A stretch of DNA of 64,000 nucleotides, taken from positions 1,260,501 through 1,324,500 of the forward strand of contig NZ_AP028156.1 of assembly GCF_033096465.1 (NCBI RefSeq). Direction: 5' to 3'. Origin of the DNA: Blautia luti (GTDB taxonomy: Bacteria > Bacillota > Clostridia > Lachnospirales > Lachnospiraceae). The position numbers and the translations under genes are program-made. Positions within the stretch are counted from its first letter, which is position 1, and each line of letters begins with the position of its first letter. Shown one piece after another: positions 25,695 through 34,378 of this stretch. The notes below the pieces were generated by a model. It ran no database searches. It saw only the letters and a program-made list of their open reading frames with translations, and had not been told where the DNA came from.

Positions 25695-26507
25695 ATGAAA
25701 AGAAAAGTTCTGGCAGCACTTTGCGTAACTGCTGTTTCAGCAAGTCTGCTCGCAGGCTGTGGAAGCAATGAAAAGGCAGAGGATACAACTAAGACAGAAG
25801 ATGTGACTGAGGATAAAGATACCGCAGATCAGGAAAGTGGAAGTACAGAGGATACAGACACATCATCAGATAATGTAGCTACTGAAGAAGAAGCAAAAGA
25901 AGCCGGTTTCTCTGACGGTGAGGACAGTACAGAGGATACAGATGCGAAGACTACAGAGGATGAGAAAGAGAATACTTCCAGTGTTCTCCTTGACACATCC
26001 AGGGAACTGACAGGCACTCATCATGCAGAAATCGAAGTGAGGGATTATGGAACCATTGATGTGGAACTGGATGCAGATGAAGCCCCGGTTACAGTGACCA
26101 ACTTCGTGAAGCTTGCACAGGAAGGATTTTATGACGGACTGACTTTCCACCGCATTATTGATGGATTTATGATCCAGGGTGGAGATCCTAACGGTGATGG
26201 AACAGGCGGATCCGATGAGAACATCAAGGGAGAATTCAGCAGCAATGGTGTAGAGAATAATATTTCCCATACAAGAGGAACCATCTCCATGGCAAGGGCA
26301 ACGGATCCTGACAGCGGAAGTTCACAGTTCTTTATCGTTCAGGCAGACAGTACATATCTGGACGGAGATTATGCAGGATTCGGACATGTAACAGACGGTA
26401 TGGATGTGGTAGATAAGATCAGCCAGGATGCCAAACCTACAGATAATAACGGATCTATTGCAAAAGATCAGCAGCCTGTGATCGAATCCATTAAGATCAT
26501 TGACTGA
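25695..26507 (+). CDS. secreted cyclophilin-type peptidyl-prolyl isomerase (lipoprotein)
   Basis: 270 residues. A lipoprotein signal peptide ends at Cys22 (SLLAGC). A long acidic, Thr/Asp/Glu-rich linker follows (residues about 25-100), then a cyclophilin domain with the active-site FHRIIDGFMIQGGD and GTISMARATDPDSGSSQFFI. It should fold extracytoplasmic proteins at the membrane surface. GGAGG lies 8 bp before the ATG. A palindromic repeat overlaps its leader and a strong bidirectional terminator follows. Confidence 0.94.
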   Translation: MKRKVLAALCVTAVSASLLAGCGSNEKAEDTTKTEDVTEDKDTADQESGSTEDTDTSSDNVATEEEAKEAGFSDGEDSTEDTDAKTTEDEKENTSSVLLDTSRELTGTHHAEIEVRDYGTIDVELDADEAPVTVTNFVKLAQEGFYDGLTFHRIIDGFMIQGGDPNGDGTGGSDENIKGEFSSNGVENNISHTRGTISMARATDPDSGSSQFFIVQADSTYLDGDYAGFGHVTDGMDVVDKISQDAKPTDNNGSIAKDQQPVIESIKIID

Positions 26508-26546
26508 CAGGGGCATACAATACAGGAACATTTGGGAATAAATAAG

Positions 26547-26595
26547 AAGTCTGTACTGAAAATCAAGGAGAAGGTTTTCAGTACAGACTTTTTTT
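26547..26595. terminator. strong bidirectional terminator
   Basis: AAGTCTGTACTGAAAA (26547-26562) pairs perfectly with TTTTCAGTACAGACTT (26575-26590), followed by T5. It separates the convergent cyclophilin and methyltransferase genes. Confidence 0.93.
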
Positions 26596-26620
26596 GTGCA
26601 GCAAAAAAACTGTTGCAGAC

Positions 26621-27187
26621 TCAGTGAAGCCGGATGACCAGAACCGGGATGGGCGGATTGTTGGGACGGTTGTAGTAGTCGCTGCGGATCACCAGATAGT
26701 TGTGGGAATCCAGTTTTTTCAGCCAGGTCAAAAGAGCATCCCGTTCTTCAAATCCGGAGTCTCCGCCACTGTAAATACACAGAGAAAGAAGACCTCCCTT
26801 TTTCAGAAGAGTGAGAGACTGTTCCAGTGCCTGGATGCTGGTTTCAGAACGGGTAGCCAGGGAATGATCCCCGCCTGGAAGATACCCGAAGTTAAAAACA
26901 ATACAGCTTACACTGTCAGGCTTTACGTGATCAGCCATATGGGTGTGGGATTCCAGAAACAGGGTGTAATTGGCAGGGGCATTTTCACGGAGAAGCTTCT
27001 GACGGGCAGCCTGCAATGCCTGTTCCTGAATATCGAAGGCCAATACCTGACCGTCCGGGCCTGCCAGGCGGGAGAGAAGCAGGGTATCATTGCCATTTCC
27101 CATCGTGGCATCGATACAGATGTCTCCTTCTTTTACCTGTTCTTCTATAAATCTGGAACACCATTGTGTGATCTGATAATTTTTCAT
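26621..27187 (-). CDS. class I SAM-dependent methyltransferase (YtqB-like, rRNA methylase family)
   Basis: 188 residues with a SAM-binding motif near the N-terminus (GDICIDATMGNGNDTLLLSRL), an acidic loop (VLAFDIQEQAL), and the family's NFGYLPGGDHSLATRSETSI stretch. This is the putative rRNA methylase family that includes B. subtilis YtqB; as I recall, YtqB has since been linked to modification of tRNA rather than rRNA, so the substrate is left open. The ATG at 27185-27187 is chosen because AGGAGA is just upstream. Confidence 0.88.
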   Translation of the reverse strand: MKNYQITQWCSRFIEEQVKEGDICIDATMGNGNDTLLLSRLAGPDGQVLAFDIQEQALQAARQKLLRENAPANYTLFLESHTHMADHVKPDSVSCIVFNFGYLPGGDHSLATRSETSIQALEQSLTLLKKGGLLSLCIYSGGDSGFEERDALLTWLKKLDSHNYLVIRSDYYNRPNNPPIPVLVIRLH

Positions 27188-27293
27188 GATAAATTCTCCT
27201 GGATAAAAATATTGGATATGACATCTATAGTTTAATGCTTTTGGACGCAACACTCAACTATAAATATGTTTGTAAATAAAAACAAATCCCATC

Positions 27294-27323
27294 TTGCAAT
27301 TATAATGCATGGCAGGTTATAAT
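27294..27323 (+). promoter_or_regulatory. coaBC promoter
   Basis: TTGCAA (27294-27299), an 18 bp spacer and TATAAT (27318-27323), about 37 bp before coaBC. Confidence 0.65.
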
Positions 27324-27360
27324 AAAGCGATATGAATTTTCTGGAAAAGAGGAGAGAAAG

Positions 27361-28557
27361 ATGCTGGAAGGAAAGACAGTATTACTGGGAGTAACAGGCA
27401 GTATTGCCGCATATAAGATTGCATATCTGGCAAGTGCACTGAAGAAACGTCATGCAGATGTTCATGTACTGATGACCAGAAATGCCACCAATTTTATTAA
27501 TCCCATTACATTTGAGAGTCTGACCGGAAACAAGTGTTTGGTGGATACCTTTGACCGGAATTTTCAGTTTCAGGTGGAGCATGTATCTATTGCGAAGAAA
27601 GCAGACGTGGTGATGATCGCCCCTGCCAGTGCAAATGTGATCGGCAAGCTGGCGCATGGCATTGCTGATGATATGCTCACTACCACCATCATGGCATGTA
27701 AATGTAAGAAATTCATTTCTCCAGCCATGAATACCAATATGTTTGAAAACCCTGTTGTACAGGATAATCTGAAGATCCTGGAGCATTACGGATATGAAGT
27801 GATCGCTCCTGCCAGCGGATATCTGGCATGCGGAGATACAGGAGCCGGTAAGATGCCGGAACCGGAAACTCTGCTTGCTTATATTGAGAGAGAGATCGCC
27901 TGGGAGAAGGATCTGGCAGGCAAAAAGATCCTGGTTACAGCAGGACCTACACAGGAAGCAATTGATCCTGTGCGTTATATCACCAACCATTCTTCGGGAA
28001 AAATGGGCTATGCCATTGCGAAGGTGGCCATGCTTCGTGGAGCAGATGTTACGCTGGTCAGCGGACGTACTGCTATCGAACCGCCTCTTTTCGTAAAAAC
28101 AGTACCCGTAGTGACTGCCAGGGATATGTATGAGGCAGTTACTTCTGTCAGTGATGAACAGGACGTTATCATCAAGGCAGCAGCAGTAGCTGATTACAGA
28201 CCTGCCTGCGTAAGCTCTGAGAAAGTAAAAAAGAGCGATGGTCAGATGTCCATGGAACTGGAGAGAACCGATGATATCCTGAAATACCTGGGAGAACATA
28301 AAAGACCTGGACAGTTTTTGTGCGGATTTTCCATGGAGACCCAGAATATGCTCAGTAATTCCAGAGCCAAGCTTACAAAGAAGAACCTGGATATGGTGGC
28401 AGCTAATAATGTAAAGACAAAAGGTGCCGGATTCCAGGGAGATACCAATGTGCTGACTCTGATTACACAGGACGAGGAAGTGTCACTCCCGCTTATGAGC
28501 AAGGAGGATGCAGCCGCGAAGATCCTGGATAAAATTTTTATGTTATACCCCAAATAA
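27361..28557 (+). CDS. coaBC: phosphopantothenoylcysteine decarboxylase / phosphopantothenate-cysteine ligase
   Basis: A 398-residue bifunctional CoA-biosynthesis enzyme. The N-terminal flavodoxin-like CoaC domain (GVTGSIAAYKIAYLASAL; PASANVIGKLAHGIADDML; PAMNTNMFENP; YLACGDTGAGKMPEPE with the catalytic Cys) is followed by the CoaB ligase domain (KILVTAGPTQEAIDPVRYITNHSSGKMGYA, KAAAVADYRP, FSMETQNM). GAGGAGA precedes the ATG. It leads a group with a vitamin ECF transporter gene and coaX. Confidence 0.97.
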   Translation: MLEGKTVLLGVTGSIAAYKIAYLASALKKRHADVHVLMTRNATNFINPITFESLTGNKCLVDTFDRNFQFQVEHVSIAKKADVVMIAPASANVIGKLAHGIADDMLTTTIMACKCKKFISPAMNTNMFENPVVQDNLKILEHYGYEVIAPASGYLACGDTGAGKMPEPETLLAYIEREIAWEKDLAGKKILVTAGPTQEAIDPVRYITNHSSGKMGYAIAKVAMLRGADVTLVSGRTAIEPPLFVKTVPVVTARDMYEAVTSVSDEQDVIIKAAAVADYRPACVSSEKVKKSDGQMSMELERTDDILKYLGEHKRPGQFLCGFSMETQNMLSNSRAKLTKKNLDMVAANNVKTKGAGFQGDTNVLTLITQDEEVSLPLMSKEDAAAKILDKIFMLYPK

Positions 28558-28624
28558 CCAACACCGTATTGTATCCGAAGAAGGGATGGGGTCCCTCATA
28601 CGGAACAGTAACAAGGAGGAAAAA

Positions 28625-29272
28625 ATGAAAACAAAAAAATTTACAACCACACAACTTACCATGCTTGGATTAATGGCAGCAATCCTGATGCTTATGGCCT
28701 ACACACCACTGGGCTATCTGAACATCGGACCTCTGGCAATCTCTTTTAATGTGATCCCTGTTGCGATCAGTGCAGTAGTTCTCGGACCTGTAGGAGGAGC
28801 AGTGGCAGGCGCGATCTTCGGACTGACCAGTTTCGGACAGTGTATCGGAATCGGCGGAACCAGTGCAATGGGTGCCATGCTCTTTAGCATCAATCCGGTT
28901 CTTGCCTTTCTTCAGAGATTTGTGCCTCGTCTTCTTGATGGTATCTGCCTTGGACTTATTTATAAGGCTATACGTAAGAAGACAAATATGTATGTATCCT
29001 GTGCAGTGACCGGATTCTTTTCCGCGTTTCTGAATACATTATTCTTTATGGCAGCCCTGGTAGGACTGTTCGGAAATACAGAATATGTACAGGGACTGAT
29101 GGGTGGAAGAAATGTGATCATCGGCTGCTGCATGATGGTAGGAATCAATGCTGTATGCGAGATGATCTCTTCTACAGTGATCACTGGTGCAGTGGGAGCG
29201 GCACTTTCCAAAGCGCATCTGATTCCAGCAGCACAGAAAACAGACAGCAGTAAAGCAGTAAAAGCGGTTTAA
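28625..29272 (+). CDS. ECF transporter S component, probably pantothenate (PanT-like)
   Basis: A 215-residue membrane protein with about six hydrophobic segments and the ECF S-component start (TTTQLTMLGLMAAILMLMAYTPLGYLNIGPLAISF). VVLGPVGGAVAGAIFGLTSFGQC is typical of the PanT-type group. It would dock with the shared energising module (not in the window) to import a vitamin. Its place between coaBC and coaX makes pantothenate or a CoA precursor the natural substrate; this is inferred from context. ATG 28625 follows AAGGAGG; 67 bp separate it from coaBC. Confidence 0.88.
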   Translation: MKTKKFTTTQLTMLGLMAAILMLMAYTPLGYLNIGPLAISFNVIPVAISAVVLGPVGGAVAGAIFGLTSFGQCIGIGGTSAMGAMLFSINPVLAFLQRFVPRLLDGICLGLIYKAIRKKTNMYVSCAVTGFFSAFLNTLFFMAALVGLFGNTEYVQGLMGGRNVIIGCCMMVGINAVCEMISSTVITGAVGAALSKAHLIPAAQKTDSSKAVKAV

Positions 29273-29279
29273 ATAGATG

Positions 29280-29320
29280 GCCGTACACAAAAAGCCAGTG
29301 GTCTTTTGTGTACGGCTGTT
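29280..29320 (+). terminator. terminator after the ECF S-component gene
   Basis: GCCGTACACAAAA (29280-29292) pairs with TTTTGTGTACGGC (29304-29316), a 13 bp stem, with a modest T tract. It overlaps the leader of coaX, so some read-through is likely. Confidence 0.8.
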
Positions 29321-29355
29321 TCTAAAATTTTCAGACGGATTTGGAGATAAAAGGA

Positions 29356-30120
29356 ATGATATTAGCAATCGACATTGGAAATACCAACATTGTAGTTGGA
29401 TGTATTGATGATGAGAAAACATATTTTATAGAGCGTCTTTCCACAGTGCGCACGAAAACAGAACTGGAATATGCGGTGGATCTTAAAACAGTACTGGATA
29501 TTTACCATATTAAGAAAACGGATATTGAAGGGTGTATTATCTCTTCTGTTGTTCCCCAGATTACAGATATTGCCAGACTTGCTGCTGAAAAGATCCTGAA
29601 GAAGGAGGTTATGGTGCTGGGTCCGGGAGTGAAAACAGGACTGAACATCATGATGGATAATCCGGGTCAGCTTGGTGCAGATATGGTAGCTGATGCGGTT
29701 GCAGGTCTTGCCAGTTACCCGGTTCCTTTTATCGTGATCGATATGGGAACTGCCACTACAGTATCTGTGGTAAATGATAAGAAACAGTATATAGGGGGAA
29801 TGATCCTTCCAGGTGTGGGAGTGTCTCTGGATGCGCTTACTTCCAGAGCATCACAGCTCAGCGGGATCAGCATTGATGCACCGAAACATATTATCGGCAA
29901 GAATACCATCGAATGTATGAAGAGCGGTGTACTCTACAGCAATGCAGCAGCCCTGGATGGAATCGTGGAACGGATTGAAGAGGAACTGGGGCAGAGAACG
30001 ACTGTCATAGCTACCGGCGGTCTGGCTAAGAAGATCGTATCCCACTGTAAGCGGGAGATCATTCTGGATGAGGATCTTCTTCTGAAAGGCCTGAGGGTCA
30101 TTTACGAAAAGAACAAATAA
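29356..30120 (+). CDS. coaX: type III pantothenate kinase
   Basis: Phosphorylates pantothenate, the first committed step to CoA. 254 residues. Nucleotide-binding motifs: LAIDIGNTNIVVG at the N-terminus, DNPGQLGADMVADAVAGL, IVIDMGTATTVSVV, GGMILPGVGVSLDAL and ATGGLAKKI. ATG 29356 is preferred over the in-frame TTG 29341 because GGAG sits 9 bp upstream. The next gene begins 20 bp downstream. Confidence 0.96.
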   Translation: MILAIDIGNTNIVVGCIDDEKTYFIERLSTVRTKTELEYAVDLKTVLDIYHIKKTDIEGCIISSVVPQITDIARLAAEKILKKEVMVLGPGVKTGLNIMMDNPGQLGADMVADAVAGLASYPVPFIVIDMGTATTVSVVNDKKQYIGGMILPGVGVSLDALTSRASQLSGISIDAPKHIIGKNTIECMKSGVLYSNAAALDGIVERIEEELGQRTTVIATGGLAKKIVSHCKREIILDEDLLLKGLRVIYEKNK

Positions 30121-30140
30121 TAAAAGCAGGAGGTACTGAT

Positions 30141-30464
30141 ATGTTTGGACACAAAAAAGAAAAAGATGCCAGTGAACCTGTGATCCTTATGAATGTGGCC
30201 GGCAATTATGAGCTGGGACTTGTAAAAAGCATTCTGGAGGAACACCAGATCCCGTGCTTTATGCAGGATCATGCCACAGGGGGATATATGAGACTTTATG
30301 CGGCAAGCTCCCTCTATGGTACAGACATTTATGTGTCTCCAGCAGACCTGGACAGGGCCAGAGAACTTACTTCCGTGCTGGATCTGGAGCATCCGGTGGA
30401 AATATCTGAGGAGGAGCTTGCACAGGAAGCCCTTGCTGCGGGAAAAGAAGAGGAAGAAGTCTGA
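30141..30464 (+). CDS. DUF2007-like putative signal transducing protein
   Basis: 107 residues with the ferredoxin-like DUF2007 pattern: PVILMNVAGNYELGLVKSILEEHQIPCFMQDH, then GTDIYVSPADLDRARELTSVL. The C-terminus is strongly acidic. The family has no established function. AGGAGG lies 7 bp before the ATG, and the 20 bp gap indicates co-transcription with coaX. A large palindromic element starts 2 bp after the stop. Confidence 0.85.
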   Translation: MFGHKKEKDASEPVILMNVAGNYELGLVKSILEEHQIPCFMQDHATGGYMRLYAASSLYGTDIYVSPADLDRARELTSVLDLEHPVEISEEELAQEALAAGKEEEEV

Positions 30465-30465
30465 A

Positions 30466-30630
30466 CTAGTACATCGTTTCGTAAATAACTATACCAATCG
30501 CGTAGGATGCGGATTCGAGTGTGCAGGTCTAAAAACGCAGGCGTAGCGGGCTACGCTGAGGCTTTTAGACCTGTGCAATCGGATTCGCAGACAAGTGAGT
30601 GGTATAGTTATTTCGAAAACGATGTACTAG
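30466..30630. repeat. 165-bp nested palindromic element
   Basis: The outer arms CTAGTACATCG.. (30466-30496) and ..CGATGTACTAG (30600-30630) are 31 bp each and nearly perfect complements. Inside, GGTCTAAAA (30526-30534) pairs with TTTTAGACC (30563-30571), and GCGTAG (30541-30546) pairs with CTACGC (30551-30556) at the apex. There is no reading frame. The right arm supplies the TAG stop codon of the convergent pseudouridine synthase gene. A related 34 bp unit lies at 25638-25671, so this is a repeat family, possibly a MITE- or REP-like element. RNA from either strand would fold into a long hairpin. Confidence 0.85.
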
Positions 30631-31508
30631 AAAGCAAAGCGAAAATCATCAGGAACCGGTGCTGTGAAAAGCATCGGTTTTTTTGTGACCGGATGGATGA
30701 ATTCCAGCTGAAAAGAGTGCAGGGGCTGTCTCTGGATCCGGCTGTAATCCTGGTTATACAGATAGTCCCCGGGAAGGGGATGGCCGATATACTTCATGTG
30801 AACACGAATCTGGTGGGTACGCCCTGTTTCTAGATGAAGTTCCATAAGTGAATAGCGGGTACCTGTGGCAAGCCGCTCGTAATGAGTGATAGCAGTTTCT
30901 CCTGTCAGGTAATTCACTTCCCTGGTGATCACAGAACCTTCCATTCGCGCAATGGGAGCATCTATGGTTCCGGATACGTCAGGAACACCGTCTACAAGTG
31001 CAAGATATGTTCTGCGGATCTGTCGCTTTTTCATCTGCACAGAGAGAATGGCAGCACTGAGAGGGTTTTTCGCAAGGATCAATGCTCCGGTGGTATCCCG
31101 GTCCAGCCGGTTGATACAGCGGTACACGAAATCTTCTCCTTTTTCTGCGAAATACCAGGCAATCCCATTGGCAAGGGTATTTTCATAATTTCCGGCGGAA
31201 GGGTGGACCGGCATTCCGGCAGGCTTATTGATCACAAGGATATCTTCATCTTCATAGAGGATGGACAGCTCCATTTCTGTGCGGATGATATTTTTCCCTG
31301 ATTCTGTTTCGGGAACTGTGACCATCAGATGATCCCCGGGTTTAAGAACAGAACGTCCGAAGCCGCGGACTCCATTAAGAATGATGGTATTGGGAACATT
31401 TTTCATGGAACTTAGTATATGACGGGAAAATCCCTCTCGTTTCAGAAAATCCAGGATTGTAACAGCACCTGTATTTTCGGAAATAAAATATTCAATAATT
31501 CTCTGCAT
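30627..31508 (-). CDS. RluA/RluD-family pseudouridine synthase
   Basis: 293 residues. An N-terminal S4-like region (TILDFLKREGFSRHILSSMK) precedes the catalytic domain with YEDEDILVINKPAGMPVHPS, CINRLDRDTTGALILAKN (catalytic Asp), RRTYLALVDG and TGRTHQIRVHMKYIGHPLPGD. It isomerises uridine in rRNA or tRNA; the exact site cannot be told. The TAG stop at 30627-30629 falls inside the palindromic element, so the last residues may have been set by insertion of that repeat. Confidence 0.94.
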   Translation of the reverse strand: MQRIIEYFISENTGAVTILDFLKREGFSRHILSSMKNVPNTIILNGVRGFGRSVLKPGDHLMVTVPETESGKNIIRTEMELSILYEDEDILVINKPAGMPVHPSAGNYENTLANGIAWYFAEKGEDFVYRCINRLDRDTTGALILAKNPLSAAILSVQMKKRQIRRTYLALVDGVPDVSGTIDAPIARMEGSVITREVNYLTGETAITHYERLATGTRYSLMELHLETGRTHQIRVHMKYIGHPLPGDYLYNQDYSRIQRQPLHSFQLEFIHPVTKKPMLFTAPVPDDFRFAF

Positions 31509-31594
31509 GTTGATCTATACACTTTCTTTGTTTTTCTGCAGATTAATGTAGCAGATTTCCCGGAATATCACAAGAAAAAATACAGATTATTCAC

Positions 31595-31622
31595 TTGCAT
31601 CTCATGAAATTAGGCGTATAAT
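31595..31622 (+). promoter_or_regulatory. promoter of the MATE gene
   Basis: TTGCAT (31595-31600), a 16 bp spacer and TATAAT (31617-31622), 32 bp before the start codon. Confidence 0.6.
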
Positions 31623-31654
31623 CAAAAAAAGAAATAAAATACTGGTGAGGGAAA

Positions 31655-32998
31655 ATGAAAGAACAGCAACATATTTTTACAAACAAAATGCTCCGGAATC
31701 TGCTGGTTCCCGTGATCTTTGAACAGGTATTGAATTCTTTGATGGGAACAGTTGATACCATGATGGTCAGCAATGTAGGATCTGCGGCAATTTCTGCCGT
31801 ATCTCTGGTGGATTCTATCAATGTGCTGGTGATCCAGGCGTTTTCGGCACTGGCAGCAGGAGGCGCCATCATCTGTTCACAGTACATAGGACAGAAGAAC
31901 CACGAAATGGCAAATAAATCAGCCAGACAGGTACTGTTTATCATTACTGCCATATCTGTTGCAGTAACTGCGTTATGCCTGGCTTTCCGTATGCCCCTTC
32001 TGCAGTTTGTTTTCGGAAAAGTAGAAGCTGATGTTATGAATGCATCCAGGATTTACTTTTTCTATACAGCATTGTCTTTTCCGTTTATTGCTCTTTATGA
32101 TGCAGGGGCATCTATATTCCGGTCCCAGGGGAATACCAGAGGACCGATGGTAGTTTCGGTGATATCCAATGTACTCAATATCAGCGGAAACGCTGTCCTG
32201 ATCTGGGTATTTCATATGGGAGTGGCAGGAGCTGCCATTGCGACTCTGGCATCCAGGATCTTCTGTGCAGTGGTTGTACTGTGGCAGCTGAGAATGGACA
32301 GACAGCCGATCGTGGTAAGAGATTATTATCAGATACGTCCGGATGGAAAAATGATCACCAGGATCCTTTCTCTGGGAATCCCATCAGGAGTAGAGAACAG
32401 CATGTTTCAGCTGGGAAAACTTGCCATCCAGTCTTCTGTATCTACCCTGGGAACGGTGGCGATCGCAGCCCAGGCCATGACCAATATCCTGGAGAACCTT
32501 AATGGTGTGGCTGCTATTGGCGTGGGGATCGGACTGATGACTGTGGTAGGCCAGTGCCTTGGAGCAGGCAGGAAGGATGAGGCTGTTTATTATATCAAGA
32601 AACTCAGTGTTCTTGCAGAGATCGTTATTATTGCAAGCTGCCTTCTTGTATTTGCCTTGGCCATTCCAATAACAAAACTGGGTGGAATGGAACCGGAAAG
32701 TGCCCAAATGTGCTTCCATATGGTGACCTGGATCACAATTGTCAAGCCAATCGTATGGGTAATGGGATTTGTTCCGGCATATGGTTTGAGAGCTGCCGGA
32801 GATGTAAAGTTTTCCATGATCACATCCTGTATCACTATGTGGGCGTTCAGATTTTGCCTTTGTGTATATCTTATCCGTTTCCAGGGGTTCGGTCCAATGG
32901 CAGTCTGGATCGGAATGTTTACTGACTGGGCCATAAGAGGGATTATTTTTGGAATCCGCTTCCACAGCAGGAAATGGCTTGACCATAAAGTAGTCTGA
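31655..32998 (+). CDS. MATE-family efflux transporter
   Basis: A 447-residue integral membrane protein with twelve hydrophobic segments arranged as two six-helix halves (first: NLLVPVIFEQVLNSLMGTVDTMMVSNVG; second: SLGIPSGVENSMFQLGKLAI). The pattern belongs to the multidrug and toxin extrusion family, cation-coupled exporters. Substrate unknown. GTGAGGG precedes the ATG. Monocistronic judging from its own promoter and the downstream promoter for cbiD. Confidence 0.92.
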   Translation: MKEQQHIFTNKMLRNLLVPVIFEQVLNSLMGTVDTMMVSNVGSAAISAVSLVDSINVLVIQAFSALAAGGAIICSQYIGQKNHEMANKSARQVLFIITAISVAVTALCLAFRMPLLQFVFGKVEADVMNASRIYFFYTALSFPFIALYDAGASIFRSQGNTRGPMVVSVISNVLNISGNAVLIWVFHMGVAGAAIATLASRIFCAVVVLWQLRMDRQPIVVRDYYQIRPDGKMITRILSLGIPSGVENSMFQLGKLAIQSSVSTLGTVAIAAQAMTNILENLNGVAAIGVGIGLMTVVGQCLGAGRKDEAVYYIKKLSVLAEIVIIASCLLVFALAIPITKLGGMEPESAQMCFHMVTWITIVKPIVWVMGFVPAYGLRAAGDVKFSMITSCITMWAFRFCLCVYLIRFQGFGPMAVWIGMFTDWAIRGIIFGIRFHSRKWLDHKVV

Positions 32999-33013
32999 CG
33001 GGATCTAAATACA

Positions 33014-33042
33014 TTGACTTTTCTACATCAAGATTATATAAT
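33014..33042 (+). promoter_or_regulatory. promoter of the cobalamin operon
   Basis: TTGACT (33014-33019), a 17 bp spacer and TATAAT (33037-33042). Transcription would start near 33049, upstream of the terminator-like hairpin at 33086 and 117 bp before cbiD. Confidence 0.7.
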
Positions 33043-33085
33043 AATTCTCGGAAAATAACCCCAGAAAAGCATTGTATGAACTTTC

Positions 33086-33122
33086 AGGAGGGATTTTGTT
33101 GTACACAGAATCCCTCCTTTTG
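33086..33122 (+). terminator. terminator or attenuator in the cbiD leader
   Basis: AGGAGGGATT (33086-33095) and AATCCCTCCT (33109-33118) form a perfect 10 bp stem followed by T4. It lies between the putative operon promoter and cbiD, so it may attenuate the cob operon; alternatively it just ends the MATE transcript. No cobalamin riboswitch fits in the leader. Confidence 0.75.
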
Positions 33123-33165
33123 TGTAATGACATTTTATGTTATAACAAGTGATAAAGGAGCTACC

Positions 33166-34341
33166 ATGAAGAACGGACTGGAAGATTACTATGTGATCCG
33201 TGGAAACAAAAAAATGCGATTCGGCTATACAACAGGTTCCTGCGCAGCAGCTGCATGCAGGGGCGCAGCAGAAATACTCTTAAGCGGAAAACGCCGGGAA
33301 ACTGTACAGCTGATGACCCCGAAAGGGATCCTGCTCACGCTGGAACTGAAAGATATTCAGATAGAACCGGATAAAGTAACTTGTGCCATTCAGAAAGATG
33401 CCGGAGATGACCCGGATACGACCAATGGAATCTTGGTTTATGCATCTGTACATAAGAAAAAAGAGCCAGGTATTATCCTTGACAGAGGTATCGGCGTGGG
33501 AAGAGTCACCAAAGCGGGACTTTCCCAGAAGATCGGAGAGGCAGCCATCAACCCTGTGCCCAAGGCGATGATCCTGCGGGAAGCTTCGGAGACAGCTGAG
33601 AAATATGATTATGAGGGCGGTCTGGAGATTATCATTTCTGTTCCTGAAGGTGTAGAGATTGGAAAGAAAACATTTAACCCCCGTCTGGGAATCGTAGGGG
33701 GGATTTCAATCCTGGGAACATCCGGAATCGTGGAACCGATGAGTGAGGCGGCTCTTGTCCAGAGCATTCATGTGGAAATGAAGCAGCATTTTTTGCAGGG
33801 AGAGGAATATATTCTGGTCACACCTGGAAACTATGGTGCGGATTACCTGAGAGAACACATGGATCTTCCTTATGAGAAGAACATTAAATGCAGCAACTAT
33901 GTAGGGGAAACCATAGATATGGCCGTCGATATGGGAATTAAGGGAATTCTTTTTATCGCCCATATCGGGAAATTTGTAAAGGTAGCTGCCGGAATTATGA
34001 ATACCCATTCACACAGTGCCGACGGCAGGATGGAAATTCTGGCATCCAATGCCATCCGCGCAGGCGCTCCCCTGGAGTGTGCAAAGGAAATTCTGGATGC
34101 ATCTACCACAGATGAAGCACTGGATATTCTGGAGAGATACCAGATGCGGCAGGGGACAATGAAAGAAATCCTTGACAGGATTCAGTTTTATTTAAACCAT
34201 AGATCTTATGAGCAGATTCTTCTGGGCGCAGTGATCTTTAACAATACTTGCGGATATCTTGGACAGACTGCAGATGCCGCAGAACTGATAGAGAAGATCG
34301 GCGCACAGAATGAAAAAATATCAGGCAGACAACAAATATAA
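33166..34341 (+). CDS. cbiD: cobalt-precorrin-5B C1-methyltransferase
   Basis: 391 residues. The family start RFGYTTGSCAAAACRGAAEILL is clear, with TTNGILVYASV, DRGIGVGRVTKAGL, INPVPKAM and VAAGIMNTHSHSADGRME later. CbiD methylates C1 of the corrin ring in the anaerobic pathway. ATG 33166 follows AAAGGAG; an in-frame extension up to 33076 runs through the terminator stem and has no ribosome binding site. First gene of a ten-gene cobalamin operon. Confidence 0.96.
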   Translation: MKNGLEDYYVIRGNKKMRFGYTTGSCAAAACRGAAEILLSGKRRETVQLMTPKGILLTLELKDIQIEPDKVTCAIQKDAGDDPDTTNGILVYASVHKKKEPGIILDRGIGVGRVTKAGLSQKIGEAAINPVPKAMILREASETAEKYDYEGGLEIIISVPEGVEIGKKTFNPRLGIVGGISILGTSGIVEPMSEAALVQSIHVEMKQHFLQGEEYILVTPGNYGADYLREHMDLPYEKNIKCSNYVGETIDMAVDMGIKGILFIAHIGKFVKVAAGIMNTHSHSADGRMEILASNAIRAGAPLECAKEILDASTTDEALDILERYQMRQGTMKEILDRIQFYLNHRSYEQILLGAVIFNNTCGYLGQTADAAELIEKIGAQNEKISGRQQI

Positions 34342-34378
34342 TTCACAGGAAATCAACTCACCAAAGGAGGAAAAGAGT

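Noticed and set aside
27382..28299. 305-codon antisense frame over coaBC
   Set aside because: Shadow of the coaBC codon pattern; no start signal and no recognisable protein features.
33076..33165. 30-residue in-frame extension or leader peptide before cbiD
   Set aside because: No ribosome binding site at 33076 and the sequence is the terminator stem; the start at 33166 has a strong AAAGGAG.
32999..33165. Cobalamin riboswitch upstream of cbiD
   Set aside because: The leader is too short and none of the conserved B12-box elements was found by eye.
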